DNA of 64,000 nt, taken from NCBI GenBank assembly GCA_026125285.1, contig JAHCLO010000007.1, positions 62,001 through 126,000 of the forward strand. The letters are read 5' to 3'. The translations under genes were made by a program, and so were the position numbers. Below, piece after piece: positions 9,801 through 18,393 of the stretch; the stretch's first letter is position 1; each line of letters starts with the position of its first letter. The notes beneath the pieces were generated by a model. That model had not been told where the DNA came from, did not search any database, and saw nothing but the letters and a program-made list of their open reading frames with translations. This stretch comes from Verrucomicrobiia bacterium. GTDB lineage: Bacteria > Verrucomicrobiota > Verrucomicrobiia > Limisphaerales > JADLHS01.

Positions 9801-12183
9801 CGCGCTTCAGGCGCTGGCGGCGAACCTGCGACCCGGGGTTGTTCCGCCGGCCAGTTCCGCGCTCGGCAACGCGCTCCAGCGTCTGCTGTCTTCAGAACAA
9901 ACGGCCGGGGCTGTGCTCCCGCTGGTGGCGCGCTGGAATTACGCCGACCAGATCGGTGATGCGGCCCGGCAAGCGGTGGGCAAGTCGGCCGCGCGCCTGG
10001 CGGATACGTCCTTGTCCGATGCCGAACGCGGGCAGATTGCCGTGAACCTGCTCGGGGTCCGCGCCCTGGATGCCAGCATCGTTCCCTCCGTGGCCGCGCT
10101 GGTGGGTAGTGACGCCAGTGAACGGCTCCAACTTCGCGTGATCGAGGCGCTGGGCAACACGGGCGAATCCGCCGCTGGCCAGTTCTTGCTTGCGGCGTTG
10201 CCCAAGCTGAACCTGGAGTTGCGCGAAGCCGCCTTCGGTCAACTGCTCAAACGCACGGATTGGTCCGATGCCGTCGTTCGGGCGCTGGCGGAGCGGCAAC
10301 TGGATTCCGCCGTGCTTGGCCTCGCCAATTTGCACCGCTTGCGAACGCATCCGGACGCCGCATTGGCTGGGCGTGCCACCACGGTCATCACTGAACTCAA
10401 AGGCCCGGAACAAAAGGAGAAGGATGCGCTCATTGCCAGCCTGCGGCCCGAGGTCATCAAACCTGGAAACGCCGCCAACGGCGCGATGCTCTACACCCAA
10501 AACTGCGCGCCGTGTCACAAATTCAAAGACGAAGGCGCCGACTTCGGGCCTAATCTAACCGGCATGGGAGCGCACGGTCCCGAGGACCTGCTGATTCACA
10601 TTCTGGATCCCAATCGGGTGCTCGAGCCCAACTACGCCGCGGTGAGCATCGAGACCAAGGATGAGTTGAGTTACGACGGCATTGTGCTGCGGGAGAACAA
10701 CGCGGTGGTTGTCCTGCGCAATCAGACCGCCGAGACAGAGATTCGCAAGGATAACATCGCCTCCCGCCGTAATACCGGGCGGTCGCTCATGCCCGATGGC
10801 TTCGAGCAACTGGGCGTCGAGGGCTTGCGCGATCTGTTGACCTATCTCTGCGCCGATGAGCAGCGCTTCCGCATCCTGGACCTCAGCGACGCGTTCACCG
10901 CGAACACTTCGCGCGGCATCTACATGACCGCCGAGTCGCGCGACGAATCGTTGCGATTCAAGAAATGGGGGACGATCAAACACCGCGAGGTGCCTTTTGA
11001 CATCATCAATCCGCAACGCACGACGACCGGCAATAATGTCATTGTGTTGCAGGGCGGCTCCGGCATGGCGCGAAATTATCCGCGTCAGGTGGAGGTGAAG
11101 GTGGGGCTGGCGGCGAGCAAATTGCACGTCCTCGGCGGCGTGGCCGGCTGGGGCCATCCGCTCGGACGCGCCAATGAACCCGTGGCCAGAATCATTGTGC
11201 ATTATGCCGGCGACGAAACCGAGGAGATCATCCTGCGCAATGGCGTTGAGTTTGCCGACTACATCGGGCGCTTTGACGTACCGGGTTCGGAGGCGCTCAA
11301 CAATCTCGATGATTTGCTCCAGCAGGGCCGGCAGCTTCGTTACTTCGCCAAGCCGTTTACCAAGCGCGGCGTCATCGAGAAACTAACGCTGGCCAGTTAC
11401 GCGAATGAAGTCGCGCCAACATTTGTGGGTCTGACGGTGGAACTTGGCGAGGGCGCACCCGCTTCCGCTTCGGCGCAACCCGCTCCGGCCGCGCCCGTCG
11501 GCCCGTCGTTTCAATGGGGTGCGGGATTGAAGGTGCTCATCATCGGTGGCGGCGACGCGCACGACTATGATCGCTGGTTCAACCGGGCAGACGTCAAAAC
11601 GCTGAATGACACCGGGGGCATCAGCGCAAATTACACCGACATCACCGGCGGCCTGGCGGACGTGATCGGCGGTGTGGACGTGTTGATTGTCAGCAACAAC
11701 AAACCATTCACCGACGACGCTACGAAACAGGCCATCACCCGCCATATCGAAAATGGCAAAGGCTTCATCGGGCTGCATCCCGGGCTTTGGTACAACTGGC
11801 GTGACTGGCCGGAATACAATCGCGTCCTTGTTGGCGGCGGCTCGCGCGGGCATGACCGGTTGGAGGAGTTCGATGTCGTAGTGACGGAACCAGCCCACCC
11901 TCTGATGCGCGGTGTGCCGGCGAAGTTCACGATCAAGGACGAGTTGTATTGGTTCGAGCCGAATGCGCGAGGCACGCCAATCAAAGTGCTCGCCACAGCG
12001 CACTCGAAGCAGAAGAACCAACCCTATCCGCAGGTCTTTACCGTGGAGCACGCCAGGGCCCGCGTCGTCGGCCTTACCCTGGGACATGATGGCGATGCGC
12101 ACCATCATCCGGCTTACATCCAATTGCTGCGGAACGCGGTGCTGTGGGCGGGAGGGAAGGAACCGAAAGTGGGTGCGCCGTAG
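6817..12183 (+). CDS. ThuA - PVC heme-binding dehydrogenase - HEAT - cytochrome c - ThuA protein
   Basis: A giant exported protein (1788 residues if read from 6817). Order: hydrophobic signal segment (about 85-103, ending SQAAEP), ThuA domain (about 105-330), PVC-type membrane-bound dehydrogenase propeller (about 360-760), HEAT-like repeats (about 780-1215), a class I cytochrome c site CAPCH at 1230-1234, a beta-rich domain (about 1350-1545), a Pro/Ala linker and a second ThuA domain (about 1565-1780). ThuA and PVC dehydrogenase domains are linked to periplasmic sugar oxidation. The first 75 codons are translated REP-like DNA (HPGPLPRGEGE, PLPGGEGRGEGE), so the real start is probably downstream; TTG at 7054 just before the signal segment is one candidate. 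Confidence 0.88.
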   Translation: MMNARPHPGPLPRGEGESLTSSLHDSAFDRLSVTGFDQPIRSRMQMRREKTSAARLLPPLPGGEGRGEGERKQTFLRTRLLRPITFLPILLLAFLGSTILSQAAEPLRVFIRSGPKTHGPGQHDHPRFLREWTQMLNERGLKAEGGNEFPEAAQLEKTDVLIIHAPDGMKIVGEDREAFEAFLQRGGGVVVIHAGVVGGDQHAWIKKIIGGAWRWPSPELARERATKYLEGEVGLCWLDTEHPISRGLSNFDWKDEIYYDLDLAPDIGVLASSFHNVHIIAPQLWTYEKTLEGGQTPYRAFVSLAGHEYESFNTPQYRTVLLRGIAWAGKRANADEFCQPEELASLRYPPGGPRAATEAMKTFNLHPEFKVSLAADENVAEKIMSLDWDPRGRLWVVETPEYPGGRDIHRNDNRIAPWREREPDRFAAGRKEPREPRDRVSMLEDTNGDGVMDKKTVFADGLELPTSLVFYKDGVIVTQAPDILWLRDTDGDGKADKREVLFTGWGTYDTHAVINNLCWGPDGWVYGTVGYSAGEPRSVDGSKRFGRITAGLFRFRPDGSALEQVAAGSCNTWGCDVAPDGELFFSTATCGEPILQLVLPEKVISRAGVPGVRAVKPIIEENKVFPARQETRQPYLQIDWVGAWTAASGGTIYNGGAWPAKWQGPAWSFFLHEPTVWLMHHEFLEPDGVYYQGRREAGRQQTHFLASTDYWFKPIHSRVGPDGALYLVDFYNQIAVHNDTRGPPHGARNAATRPDRDHHFTRLYRIQHKEAQTLPAFELNPKAPARLVEMLDHPNGWVRGTANRLLSEGAGRSAPDALERKFREARTSYGRMHALWVLHNLEWLDPDMLLAAAQHRDAVIRKTAMRIAAEMDNTGNEPPPELVRALLADPDQRVRLWALVAGTTVPPTSDLAEAIVEAWPSFQNPHLETAALAITAKDPLLFLHAAFAANEPNAVSGMISQLARQIAQQNNPESARALVVALASKPAATDALKTTALQALAANLRPGVVPPASSALGNALQRLLSSEQTAGAVLPLVARWNYADQIGDAARQAVGKSAARLADTSLSDAERGQIAVNLLGVRALDASIVPSVAALVGSDASERLQLRVIEALGNTGESAAGQFLLAALPKLNLELREAAFGQLLKRTDWSDAVVRALAERQLDSAVLGLANLHRLRTHPDAALAGRATTVITELKGPEQKEKDALIASLRPEVIKPGNAANGAMLYTQNCAPCHKFKDEGADFGPNLTGMGAHGPEDLLIHILDPNRVLEPNYAAVSIETKDELSYDGIVLRENNAVVVLRNQTAETEIRKDNIASRRNTGRSLMPDGFEQLGVEGLRDLLTYLCADEQRFRILDLSDAFTANTSRGIYMTAESRDESLRFKKWGTIKHREVPFDIINPQRTTTGNNVIVLQGGSGMARNYPRQVEVKVGLAASKLHVLGGVAGWGHPLGRANEPVARIIVHYAGDETEEIILRNGVEFADYIGRFDVPGSEALNNLDDLLQQGRQLRYFAKPFTKRGVIEKLTLASYANEVAPTFVGLTVELGEGAPASASAQPAPAAPVGPSFQWGAGLKVLIIGGGDAHDYDRWFNRADVKTLNDTGGISANYTDITGGLADVIGGVDVLIVSNNKPFTDDATKQAITRHIENGKGFIGLHPGLWYNWRDWPEYNRVLVGGGSRGHDRLEEFDVVVTEPAHPLMRGVPAKFTIKDELYWFEPNARGTPIKVLATAHSKQKNQPYPQVFTVEHARARVVGLTLGHDGDAHHHPAYIQLLRNAVLWAGGKEPKVGAP
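6828..7026. repeat. REP-like inverted pair at the start of the ThuA/PVC gene
   Basis: Left arm near 6831-6870 (CCACCCCGGCCCGCTCCCCC with AGGAGAGGGAG) and right arm near 6984-7025 (CCCCTCTCCCTGGGGGAGAG followed by GGCCGGGGTGAGGG) are in opposite orientation, each with a G/C-rich hairpin. The same family occurs at 12226-12388 and inside hemL. The arms lie between the cupin gene and the hydrophobic signal segment of the next gene. Confidence 0.75.
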
Positions 12184-12225
12184 CATTGCGCGTAGGCCGG
12201 CTTATGGAGATGCGATTGGGAAAAG

Positions 12226-12388
12226 CCCTCACCCCGGCCCTCTCCCATCCGATGGGAGAGGGAGCGGCATCCACCGCGGGTTGGAAACTGCGTGAGTCGG
12301 CGGTTGCCGGGTGCCTCTCCGCGAATCATCAAGCGACCAATCGCTGTTCCCCTCTCCCGTCGGACGGGAGAGGGGTTAGGGGTGAAGG
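12226..12388. repeat. REP-like inverted pair between ThuA/PVC gene and Tm-1-like gene
   Basis: The left unit (12226-12263) starts CCCTCACCCCGGCCCTCTCC with hairpin CCCTCTCCC-ATCCGAT-GGGAGAGGG. The right unit (12349-12388) has hairpin CCCCTCTCCC-GTCGGAC-GGGAGAGGGG followed by TTAGGGGTGAAGG. The units face each other, like a bacterial interspersed mosaic element. No REP-associated transposase gene is in the window. Confidence 0.8.
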
Positions 12389-12407
12389 CCTTCCGGGCTA
12401 ACCGATC

Positions 12408-13655
12408 ATGCCTACCATTGCCGTTCTTGGAACGATGGACACGAAAGGCGACGAGCACGCCTTCGTGGCCGACCTCATTCGCCAACGCGGACACCGGGTG
12501 CTGATCATTGACGTGGGTACGTTAGGGGAGCCACGTCTCCAACCTGACGTTACGCGCGCTGAAGTCGCGGCGGCGGCGGGCGTTGACTTCGCGCCACTGG
12601 CGGCGAAGCAGGATCGCGGCGAATCCGTGACGACCATGTCGCGGGGTGCGCCCATCGTTCTGATGAGGCTCGTGGAGGAAAAGCGCATAGACGGCGTGAT
12701 CTCGCTTGGCGGCGGCGGCGGAACGGCGATTGCCACGGCCGCGATGCGCGCATTGCCGGTTGGTCTTCCCAAACTGATGGTCTCCACGCTGGCCAGCGGG
12801 AACGTCGCGCCCTATGTCGGCGTGAAGGACATCGTCATGTTCCCGAGTGTGGTGGACGTGGCCGGACTCAACCGAATTTCCCGACAGCTCCTGGCCCGTG
12901 CCGCCGGGGCGATTTGCGGCATGGTCGAGGCAGCTCCGCCGGTCGCGGCAGACAAGCCTATCCTCGTCGCCAGTCAGTTCGGCAACACCACCGCCTGCAT
13001 CGAGCAGGCGAAGGAGACGCTCGAAGCGGCTGGTTATGAAGTCATCGTCTTTGCCGCCACGGGAACGGGCGGGCGAACCATGGAATCGCTGATTGAAACC
13101 GGCCTGGTCGCTGGCGTGTTCGACATCACGACTACTGAATGGGCCGACGAATTGGTGGGGGGCGTGCTGACCGCCGGCCCGAAGCGCCTCGAAGCCGCCG
13201 CGCGACGTGGGGTGCCGGCGGTGGTTTCCACCGGCTGCTTGGACATGGTCAACTTCGGCCCCCCGGACACTGTCCCCGCGAAGTTTGCCGGACGAAAGTT
13301 CTACCAACACAACCCGCAAGTGACGTTGATGCGCACAACGCCGGAGGAATGTGCGAGGCTGGGTCGCATCCTCGCAGAGAAACTGAGCCTTTCCACGGGC
13401 CCGGTGACTGTGCTGCTGCCGCTGCGTGGAGGGAGCGTAATCAGCGCACCGGGCGGTCCGTTCCATGATCCAGAGGCAGACAAGGCATTGTATGCCGGAC
13501 TCAAATCCTCGTTGCGAAAGGACATTGCGCTGAAGGAATTGGATTGCACCGTGAACGATCCCGACTTTGCCGCAGCGTGCGCGCAGGCGCTGCTAGACCA
13601 GTTGCCACCGACTGGGGTCTGCGCGACGACGCAATTTCCCAAGCAGAGGGAGTAA
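12408..13655 (+). CDS. Tm-1-like ATP-binding protein (UPF0261)
   Basis: The 415-residue protein has the N-terminal hallmark of the UPF0261/Tm-1-like family (VLGTMDTKGDEHAFVADLI) and its central glycine-rich loop SLGGGGGTAIATAAMRALPV followed by STLASGNVAPYVG. In plants the Tm-1 protein fuses this domain to the TIM barrel found here as a separate gene at 5335. The ATP-binding label comes from Tm-1; the bacterial substrate is unknown. There is no signal peptide. The gene follows a REP-like pair, and the 225 bases after it contain nothing I can support. Confidence 0.9.
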   Translation: MPTIAVLGTMDTKGDEHAFVADLIRQRGHRVLIIDVGTLGEPRLQPDVTRAEVAAAAGVDFAPLAAKQDRGESVTTMSRGAPIVLMRLVEEKRIDGVISLGGGGGTAIATAAMRALPVGLPKLMVSTLASGNVAPYVGVKDIVMFPSVVDVAGLNRISRQLLARAAGAICGMVEAAPPVAADKPILVASQFGNTTACIEQAKETLEAAGYEVIVFAATGTGGRTMESLIETGLVAGVFDITTTEWADELVGGVLTAGPKRLEAAARRGVPAVVSTGCLDMVNFGPPDTVPAKFAGRKFYQHNPQVTLMRTTPEECARLGRILAEKLSLSTGPVTVLLPLRGGSVISAPGGPFHDPEADKALYAGLKSSLRKDIALKELDCTVNDPDFAAACAQALLDQLPPTGVCATTQFPKQRE

Positions 13656-13880
13656 GAACACCGTTCGCTGCGTTGCTGTGGTTTCACGGCGACCAGCATT
13701 TTTCTTTCCGGATGAGAATCAGGGCTTCTATGGTCGTTGGGTTCGGAAATCAGACAATCTTCTTGATGTTAAATGTGCTTTTGGTAACCTGCACAAGTCT
13801 GCGACAGAGACTTGCGCTGATGTGGCTCAGGTCGGCTGGGTTTCATCGGGGCAAGATAACGACAAAATGAAAGGGCAATA

Positions 13881-16106
13881 ATGAAACTTCTACATGTATT
13901 CACCCCTCACCGCGTTGCATTTCTGACCTGGGTTGCGGTTGGGGCGTTCGGCATTCCTGCGGCCAGCGCGGCGTCATATCACGAAACCGTTCTGGCAGAT
14001 GGGCCGGTGGTGTATTATCGGCTGGAGGATCCGGCCGGTTCTCAGATCATTACCAACGCGGTCAATCCTGATACTTTTCAGGCGTACGTTACGCCCGACG
14101 ATTATTTCGCCTGGCCGAAGTTTGAACAACCCGGCGTCGGCAGCAACTCGGTGAGTTTTCATCTCTACACACCCGAAGGCGGGACGCTGCAAAGGTCGCG
14201 CATCGAACTCCCCTTTGAACCGGAACTGAACCAGGCTGGACCATTCACGGCCGAGTGCTGGGTGCGCCCGACCAGTTGGGGGAGCGATTATCGTTGTCCC
14301 GTGGGCAACTTTGGCGGATGGGGCGCTTCGCCCACACCCGGTTGGCATTTCTACCAAACGCCGGGGGAGGGCGCGACTTCCTCCTGGGTTTGGGTGCAGA
14401 AAGGCGGCAACATCTGGCTGGGTGGAACTCCGGTGACCAAGAACAAGTGGGATCATTTGGTCGCCACCTATGACGGCACTACCGTCAGCTTCTACGTCAA
14501 TGGCGTGCTGAGAGGTTCAACCACCGACACCTCTCCGGCACCGAACACTTTCCAACCCCTCACCATTGGTTGGAACCCCGCGGGCGGATGGGTCTTTGAC
14601 GGAAACGTTGATGAAGTGGCCATTTACACGAAGGCTTTGACCTTGGAGCAGATCACGCTGCACTACGAGGTGGGACTCACCAATTTCTACAGCGGTCCTT
14701 TGCCGGCGTATGTGGTTGCGGACCCGGTACCGGCTACGGCCTATGCCGGTCGTACGGCGACTTTCGTGGTCGGCGCGGATGGCACCGATCCGATTTCCTA
14801 CCAGTGGTACAAAGGCGACACCGCGATTGCAGGCGCCACGGGCGACACCTTGGCTTTCACGTGCGCTTTCGCCGACAATGGCGCGACCTACAAGGTCGTG
14901 GTGACCAATCTGTACGGTTCGGCCACGAGCACACCGGTGGCGCTCACGGTGCTGACCGATTTGACGCTGGTTTCCAGTCCCGAGTCCGTCACGCGCAATG
15001 TCGGCAGCAAGGCCGCTTTCATTGCGGTTGCGGGTGGCGCTTTGCCAGTGAACTATCAATGGTACAAAGGGGCGACACCTATTTCCGGAGCGACCAATCA
15101 GACACTCTGGCTCTCCAACCTGCAACTTGCGGACGACAACACCACCTATTACGCGCGCATCAGCAACCCGTGGTCATCCACTGATAGTGAAACGGCGACA
15201 CTCACGGTTATTCCGCGGGCGGTGGACGTCCCGATCACCGGATACGCAAAAGTGGTCTTGGCTGATGATCCCGTCGCGTTCTGGCGTCTGGACGAACCCG
15301 AGGGAAGTTTTACGGCTGTGGATGCGGTCGGGAGTTTCGATGGCATCTACACGCCGGGAAATGGAACGATTACCTATTCGGTTGGCACTGGCATTCCTGC
15401 GGAAACCAACCCGGCGATTGGGGTCACTGGTGGCGCGCGGGTTTCCGTCCCGTGGGCGCTGGAAATCAGTCCGCGTGGCCCATTCACCACTGAGGCTTGG
15501 TTCAAGCCGGCAACTTTGGCGGCGGATGCCCTGGACTATCGCACCGTGTTTTCGTCCTTGGGCGCTGGTCCCGGCGGCAGCGGTCCCAATGGTTGGCTTC
15601 TCTATCAGCAGCCCAATAACACGTTCGCGTGGGTGTTGTTCAACCAAGGCTGGTTGAGTTCATTTATGGGCGATCCCATCAGCGTCATCGAGGCCAATAC
15701 CTGGTATCACATGGCGTTGACCTACGACGGCTCACTCTTCCGCATCTACGTCAATGGCCAACTCACCGCCACACAGGCGTACGCCGCGTTCATCCCCAAT
15801 CAGGACGGGGCCATCAATCTGGGCTGGCGCAGCGACAACGGTTGGAATCCGTTTGACGGCACCCTGGATGACGTTGCCGTTTACAATAAGGCACTCACGC
15901 TGGAGCAAGTCCAAGCCCACTATCTGGCGACCGTTCGTTTGGCCTTCAGCCGGTCTGGCAACGACCTGATTCTCTCCTGGCCGTTCGGCACGCTGCAACA
16001 GGCCGACGGCGTAACGGGAACCTACACCGACCTGCCCGCGGCGACTTCGCCTCACACGATCGCACCGGGCGCGGGGTCGAAATACTACCGCGTCAAAGTG
16101 CAGTAG
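13881..16106 (+). CDS. Secreted LamG - Ig - Ig - LamG protein
   Basis: A 741-residue secreted protein. A signal peptide (VAFLTWVAVGAFGIPAASA) is followed by a LamG/concanavalin-like domain (about 32-270, ending in the WVFDGNVDEVAIYTKALTLE motif), two Ig-like domains (about 275-360 and 365-450, each with YQWYKG and later YKVVVTN or YYARISN), and a second LamG domain (about 455-690, ending FDGTLDDVAVYNKALTLEQ). The last 50 residues form a short beta-rich tail common in Verrucomicrobia. No sortase, PEP-CTERM or membrane anchor is seen. Its probable role is surface or polymer binding, which is inference. A terminator follows. Confidence 0.88.
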   Translation: MKLLHVFTPHRVAFLTWVAVGAFGIPAASAASYHETVLADGPVVYYRLEDPAGSQIITNAVNPDTFQAYVTPDDYFAWPKFEQPGVGSNSVSFHLYTPEGGTLQRSRIELPFEPELNQAGPFTAECWVRPTSWGSDYRCPVGNFGGWGASPTPGWHFYQTPGEGATSSWVWVQKGGNIWLGGTPVTKNKWDHLVATYDGTTVSFYVNGVLRGSTTDTSPAPNTFQPLTIGWNPAGGWVFDGNVDEVAIYTKALTLEQITLHYEVGLTNFYSGPLPAYVVADPVPATAYAGRTATFVVGADGTDPISYQWYKGDTAIAGATGDTLAFTCAFADNGATYKVVVTNLYGSATSTPVALTVLTDLTLVSSPESVTRNVGSKAAFIAVAGGALPVNYQWYKGATPISGATNQTLWLSNLQLADDNTTYYARISNPWSSTDSETATLTVIPRAVDVPITGYAKVVLADDPVAFWRLDEPEGSFTAVDAVGSFDGIYTPGNGTITYSVGTGIPAETNPAIGVTGGARVSVPWALEISPRGPFTTEAWFKPATLAADALDYRTVFSSLGAGPGGSGPNGWLLYQQPNNTFAWVLFNQGWLSSFMGDPISVIEANTWYHMALTYDGSLFRIYVNGQLTATQAYAAFIPNQDGAINLGWRSDNGWNPFDGTLDDVAVYNKALTLEQVQAHYLATVRLAFSRSGNDLILSWPFGTLQQADGVTGTYTDLPAATSPHTIAPGAGSKYYRVKVQ

Positions 16107-16130
16107 TCTTTGACTTCAGTCTGCGTTCAC

Positions 16131-16157
16131 GGGCCGGGGGCAACCCCGGCCCTTTTT
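16131..16157 (+). terminator. Intrinsic terminator after the LamG/Ig gene
   Basis: Perfect nine-base stem GGGCCGGGG (16131-16139) / CCCCGGCCC (16144-16152) with loop GCAA, followed by TTTTT. It begins 25 bases after the stop codon. Confidence 0.9.
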
Positions 16158-16230
16158 GTTGTTCGCAGTTCCTTTTCACGAGTGGCCGCAACGTCTTGTC
16201 CTTCTTGGTGGGTTCACCAAGCCACTGCGG

Positions 16231-17616
16231 CTACCACTTCCGGGACATGAACCGCCACCAGTTAGTGCCGATGCTGCGTGCGCCTTCGCACGGCCATTTC
16301 CAATGATTGTAGAGGCAACCGATGATCAAGGGAGAGATCACGAAGGCCGCAAGACCCAGGCCCGTCGTGCTCACCAAAATCAGGACTACCAGGAAGCTCG
16401 TGAGGTTTGAGATGATGATGGGCCAGACGAACGGCATTCGGTTCTCGGTTGAAATCAGCGTGCCCCAGAAGGAGTAGTTCATTTCCAGCAAGCCTTGGAG
16501 CGCCAGCAGGCTGAACCAGAGCACCGGCAGCGTGGACTTGTCCGAGCCGGCCCAGCGCAGCAGTGCCGGCACCACCAGAATCACGCCCAGAGCCAACGCC
16601 AAGTAGGTCAGAACCTGAAACCAAACCCGCGGCCAAAGGATACGCCGCAACGCCACGTGATCGTTCTTGATGCGCAGCTTACCCACCAGCGGCCATTTCA
16701 CCAGGGTCCACACCTGCGCCATGGTGACGCCGATGATAACGAGTTGGAGCGAGAAACCGTACTCAGCGGCGGCGGCCAGTCCAAATACCGTCTGGCAGAC
16801 CAACGTATTGGCGTGTCCGGCCAGATATCCGCTGGAGAATTGGAGACCGATGCGCCAACTGTTCGGCCAGAGCGTAGTGACAAGTTGTTTGACCTCGGCG
16901 GGGGTGGCGTGGTGTGCGGCCTGCGGGAGCAACCGCAACACCGCCCGTCGGGAAATTTCCCGTTGCAGAACACTACCAACCAGAGTAGCCAACGGAACGC
17001 TTAACAAACCCGCGCCGCCGATCAATAGCAGACAACTGAGCAAGATACGAACGGCCAAGGCGAGCACTCCCAATTGGGTGCTCAACCGGACCTGATCCAT
17101 GCTGCGGAGAAACACGTTCCACCATCCCGCATAAAGCTCCCAAACCGCCGCCGACAGCGTGATGCCCCACGCGATCCAGGTGACAGCCGGAGCGCTGGTT
17201 TCATGAACCCGCAGCGCCACCATTGTGCTACCCAGCGCCCCGAGCAACACCAAAGCGGCGAAAGAGAGCAGGCGGTAAAGTTGCCGGGCAGTGGGTAGCA
17301 ACCGGCCCAGCAATTCATAATTCGGCCCGGTGGCGCTTGTTTCGGGCGTATAGCCCTGCGCCTGCAATTCCTTCGCGCCCCCCATGGCATAGCTAACGGC
17401 TCGGCCAATGCTGGCGGCGAATCCCAGGTCCAGAATTGGCACCAACGCGCTGAGACTCAGCAGCACGAAGTACATCCCAAAATCCGGCCCCGACAAGCGG
17501 TGAATCAGCAACGGCAGGACAATCACCCCAGAGCCTAGGCGCAGCCCGTTCATGGCCCAGGACCAGACCACGGCCGATTGCATCAGCCTTTGGAACATGG
17601 ATGACAGGCGAATCAT
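16231..17616 (-). CDS. Oligosaccharide flippase-like membrane protein (Wzx/MATE fold)
   Basis: A 461-residue polytopic membrane protein with about 12-14 hydrophobic segments spaced as in polysaccharide exporters of the MOP superfamily. The N-terminal region (SGVIVLPLLIHRLSGPDFGMYFVLLSL) is typical of O-antigen or teichoic-acid-type flippases, with LDLGFAASIGRAVSY just after. A role in moving lipid-linked glycans across the inner membrane is inferred from the family. No glycosyltransferase genes adjoin it, so it is not in an obvious polysaccharide cluster. The 217 bases upstream to trmL hold no gene I can support. Confidence 0.8.
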   Translation of the reverse strand: MIRLSSMFQRLMQSAVVWSWAMNGLRLGSGVIVLPLLIHRLSGPDFGMYFVLLSLSALVPILDLGFAASIGRAVSYAMGGAKELQAQGYTPETSATGPNYELLGRLLPTARQLYRLLSFAALVLLGALGSTMVALRVHETSAPAVTWIAWGITLSAAVWELYAGWWNVFLRSMDQVRLSTQLGVLALAVRILLSCLLLIGGAGLLSVPLATLVGSVLQREISRRAVLRLLPQAAHHATPAEVKQLVTTLWPNSWRIGLQFSSGYLAGHANTLVCQTVFGLAAAAEYGFSLQLVIIGVTMAQVWTLVKWPLVGKLRIKNDHVALRRILWPRVWFQVLTYLALALGVILVVPALLRWAGSDKSTLPVLWFSLLALQGLLEMNYSFWGTLISTENRMPFVWPIIISNLTSFLVVLILVSTTGLGLAAFVISPLIIGCLYNHWKWPCEGARSIGTNWWRFMSRKW

Positions 17617-17833
17617 GTGATTTGGGAGGCGGTGATCACGAGCAGTTCAAAGCGTGCGCCAAGTTGCCGACATGAACTGACTCGGGTCAAGCTTGGAAAA
17701 GTTCCAGCGGCGCGGCGCTTCACGCGGCGCGGAGCGTCTGATCTGTCCTGGATATTTGGTTTCCCCACCGGCTTAAGCCGCCTTCACCTCTCGCCCACGA
17801 ATCAACCTTCAAGCAACGCACATCGGCCGTGGG

Positions 17834-18301
17834 TTACGGCGACTCCCCAACGAATCCTTGCTGACGTAGCGCCTCGAAGAGGACGACGGCGACGCAGTTT
17901 GATAGATTCAGCGAACGGGAACTCGGATTGAGCATCGGAATGTGCAACCACCGCTCCCGGTTTGATTCCAGCAACGATCTTGGCAGCCCGGCGGTCTCCC
18001 GCCCGAACACGAGATAATCGGCGGCGGCAAAGCGCGCCCCATCATAGCGCGTCGGGCCGTCGGATTCGATGAACCACAAACGCGCGCCAACTGGCAGCTT
18101 GGCCACGAACGCGGCCCAGTGTGGCCAACGGTGCCACTCGACGTGCCGCCAGTAATCCATCCCCGCCCGCTTAAGTTGCGCGTCGTCGAGCTTGAAGCCG
18201 AAAGGCTCGATGAGATGCAACGTCGTTTTGGTGGCCGCGCAAAGCCGCGCCACGTTGCCGGTGTTCGGCGGGATTTCCGGTTCGACGAGAACGATGTGCA
18301 T
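17834..18301 (-). CDS. trmL: tRNA (cytidine/uridine-2'-O-)-methyltransferase TrmL
   Basis: The 155-residue protein is a minimal SPOUT methyltransferase: N-terminal VLVEPEIPPNTGNVARLCAA, central FGRETAGLP and the C-terminal trefoil-knot segment IPMLNPSSRSLNLSNCVAVV, which binds S-adenosylmethionine. TrmL methylates the 2'-O of the wobble base in tRNA-Leu. Length is as expected for the family. It lies 92 bases downstream of truA on the same strand; the gap is A/C-rich low-complexity sequence (ACACCAAAAACCACACACC). Co-transcription of the two tRNA-modification genes is likely. Confidence 0.95.
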   Translation of the reverse strand: MHIVLVEPEIPPNTGNVARLCAATKTTLHLIEPFGFKLDDAQLKRAGMDYWRHVEWHRWPHWAAFVAKLPVGARLWFIESDGPTRYDGARFAAADYLVFGRETAGLPRSLLESNRERWLHIPMLNPSSRSLNLSNCVAVVLFEALRQQGFVGESP

Positions 18302-18393
18302 AACTTAAACACCAAAAACCACACACCACACACCAACAAAACACCGATCTGCAGGTCGAGAACACTGCATTTGAGGAAGGAGCACCTGATTTC

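Noticed and set aside
13656..13880. Small frames before the LamG/Ig gene (for example 13678-13881)
   Set aside because: No protein-like pattern, no family match and poor start signals.
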